Positions 14,982 through 15,719 of a DNA stretch of 15,719 nucleotides are shown piece after piece; position 1 is the first letter of the stretch, and the number at the start of each line of letters is the position of its first letter. Source of the stretch: an uncultured Odoribacter sp. Its GTDB lineage: Bacteria > Bacteroidota > Bacteroidia > Bacteroidales > Marinifilaceae. Below the pieces are notes generated by a model that saw nothing but the letters and a program-made list of their open reading frames with translations, was not told where the DNA came from and did no database searches. The DNA is taken from contig URJC01000024.1 in assembly GCA_900548135.1 (NCBI GenBank), positions 1 through 15,719 of the forward strand, read 5' to 3'. The translations under genes and the position numbers were made by a program.

Positions 14982-15719
14982 TTAAAACATAACAGACAAA
15001 GAAAATGAGAAAGAACGAGCAAACGGATATTCAATCCCTCTTTCTTCTGTAATGGAAGAAATGCGGAATAAATCAGTTGTATTAGCCTGCAAACGTAAAG
15101 ACTGAATACCCAACTTTTGTATGGCCTCTGAATCAAAATCATATCCTACAGAAAGAGACTCAGCTTTCAGGTAATTTTCCCTCAACACAAAACGCGAAGA
15201 TATAGGAGTTGATTCCGTGAGCGAAATAGCTTTAAACTTTGCGTGATCACCGGGCTTTTGCCAACGTTCATACAAAGCCCGTTTGTCCTGATTATAGCTT
15301 AACTGGTTTCTGGAAATATTTTCAACTTTCGTATAAGTAGCCTTTGTAAAAACATCTGCTCCAAAACTATACCTGAAATACATAGAAAAAGAAAAACCTT
15401 TATAATAAAAAGTACTACCGACTACCCCTTCCAGCTTTGGTTCGCTATTTCCAACAACCACTTCATCTTTCACATTATACTCAAAAGTATAATCTCCTTC
15501 CTTAGTCTGGAAAACTTCCCGTCCATCCGAAGGATTTATCCCCAGCGAACGGACAGCCCAAAGAGAAGTAGGACTACCTCCATCGTAATACCTCACTAAA
15601 CTCTTATTTTCATTTTCTTTATTAAACTGGTCCAGGCTGTTCCCAATATTTCTATATTCAGCCTTTTGATGCTTAAAATTAAAACTTAATGTCCAATTAA
15701 TCCGGTCCTGCGGACGATA
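14982..15719 (-). CDS. SusC/RagA-family TonB-dependent transporter, C-terminal part (5' end outside window)
   Basis: The frame is open from the window edge to the stop at 14982-14984, giving the last 245 residues of a SusC barrel. The internal GTG at 15596 is not the start: 41 more codons, beginning YRPQDRINWTLSFNFKH, continue upstream without a stop. Blocks that match the SusC at 2214-5597 in order are VRSLGINPSDGREVF, KLEGVVGSTFYYKGF, YERWQKPGD, and the ending TEERGIEYPF with terminal SVMF, which carries the usual final aromatic residue. The TonB box, plug and any STN domain are beyond the window, so whether this transporter also signals to an anti-sigma factor cannot be judged. It is the first visible gene of the minus-strand operon, 11 bp before susD. 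Confidence 0.93.
   Translation of the reverse strand, partial: YRPQDRINWTLSFNFKHQKAEYRNIGNSLDQFNKENENKSLVRYYDGGSPTSLWAVRSLGINPSDGREVFQTKEGDYTFEYNVKDEVVVGNSEPKLEGVVGSTFYYKGFSFSMYFRYSFGADVFTKATYTKVENISRNQLSYNQDKRALYERWQKPGDHAKFKAISLTESTPISSRFVLRENYLKAESLSVGYDFDSEAIQKLGIQSLRLQANTTDLFRISSITEERGIEYPFARSFSFSLSVMF

Noticed and set aside
15594..15596. GTG at 15596 as start of a small 204-residue protein
   Set aside because: The frame stays open to the window edge and the extra 41 codons continue the SusC barrel, so this is an internal codon.
1..15719. Mobile element, CRISPR array, tRNA or phage remnant
   Set aside because: No transposase or integrase motifs, no regularly spaced repeats, and no tRNA-like cloverleaf were seen on either strand.

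Overview
The window looks like a chromosomal segment of a gut-type Bacteroidota (Bacteroidales). The evidence is two SusC/SusD outer-membrane uptake operons, a FecR-type anti-sigma factor and an ECF sigma factor of the Bacteroidetes kind, Bacteroidetes-type promoters (TTTG, about 20 bp, TAnnTTTG) and mostly non-Shine-Dalgarno starts. The set SusC(STN)-SusD-DUF4843-PKD-like lipoprotein-TlpA recalls Odoribacter/Butyricimonas-type genomes, but that family-level guess rests on memory and is tentative.

Layout. 1-370 (minus): rpsL, ribosomal protein S12, missing only its last few codons, with a near-perfect promoter at 420-451. 371-951: AT-rich spacer between rpsL and the divergent accessory locus. 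952-2127 (plus): membrane anti-sigma factor (FecR), closed by an intrinsic terminator. 2214-10460 (plus): a tight five-gene operon of STN-bearing SusC, SusD lipoprotein, DUF4843 lipoprotein, PKD-like lipoprotein and periplasmic TlpA-like thioredoxin. 10479-10513: terminator shared by converging transcripts. 10518-11081 (minus): ECF sigma factor with GTG start and its own promoter. 11138-11182: terminator of the next operon, whose T-tract runs into that promoter. 11206-15719 (minus): a second operon of the same type (SusC partial at the window edge, SusD, DUF4843, PKD-like), without a TlpA gene.

How they work together. Each SusC/SusD pair should form a TonB-dependent outer-membrane transporter with a lipoprotein lid; the DUF4843 and PKD-like lipoproteins are probably accessory subunits. 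In the plus-strand locus the STN domain of SusC, the FecR protein and an ECF sigma factor form the parts of a trans-envelope signalling relay in which substrate binding turns on the operon. Unusually, the fecR gene has no sigma gene next to it; the only sigma gene lies at the far end of the operon, on the other strand. No glycoside hydrolase, lyase, sulfatase or sugar sensor is present, so a polysaccharide substrate is not supported; a peptide or other small nutrient is the more likely guess. The thioredoxin hints at redox or disulfide chemistry on the cargo or on the uptake proteins.

All complete genes appear intact, and I saw no insertion sequence, CRISPR array, tRNA or rRNA.
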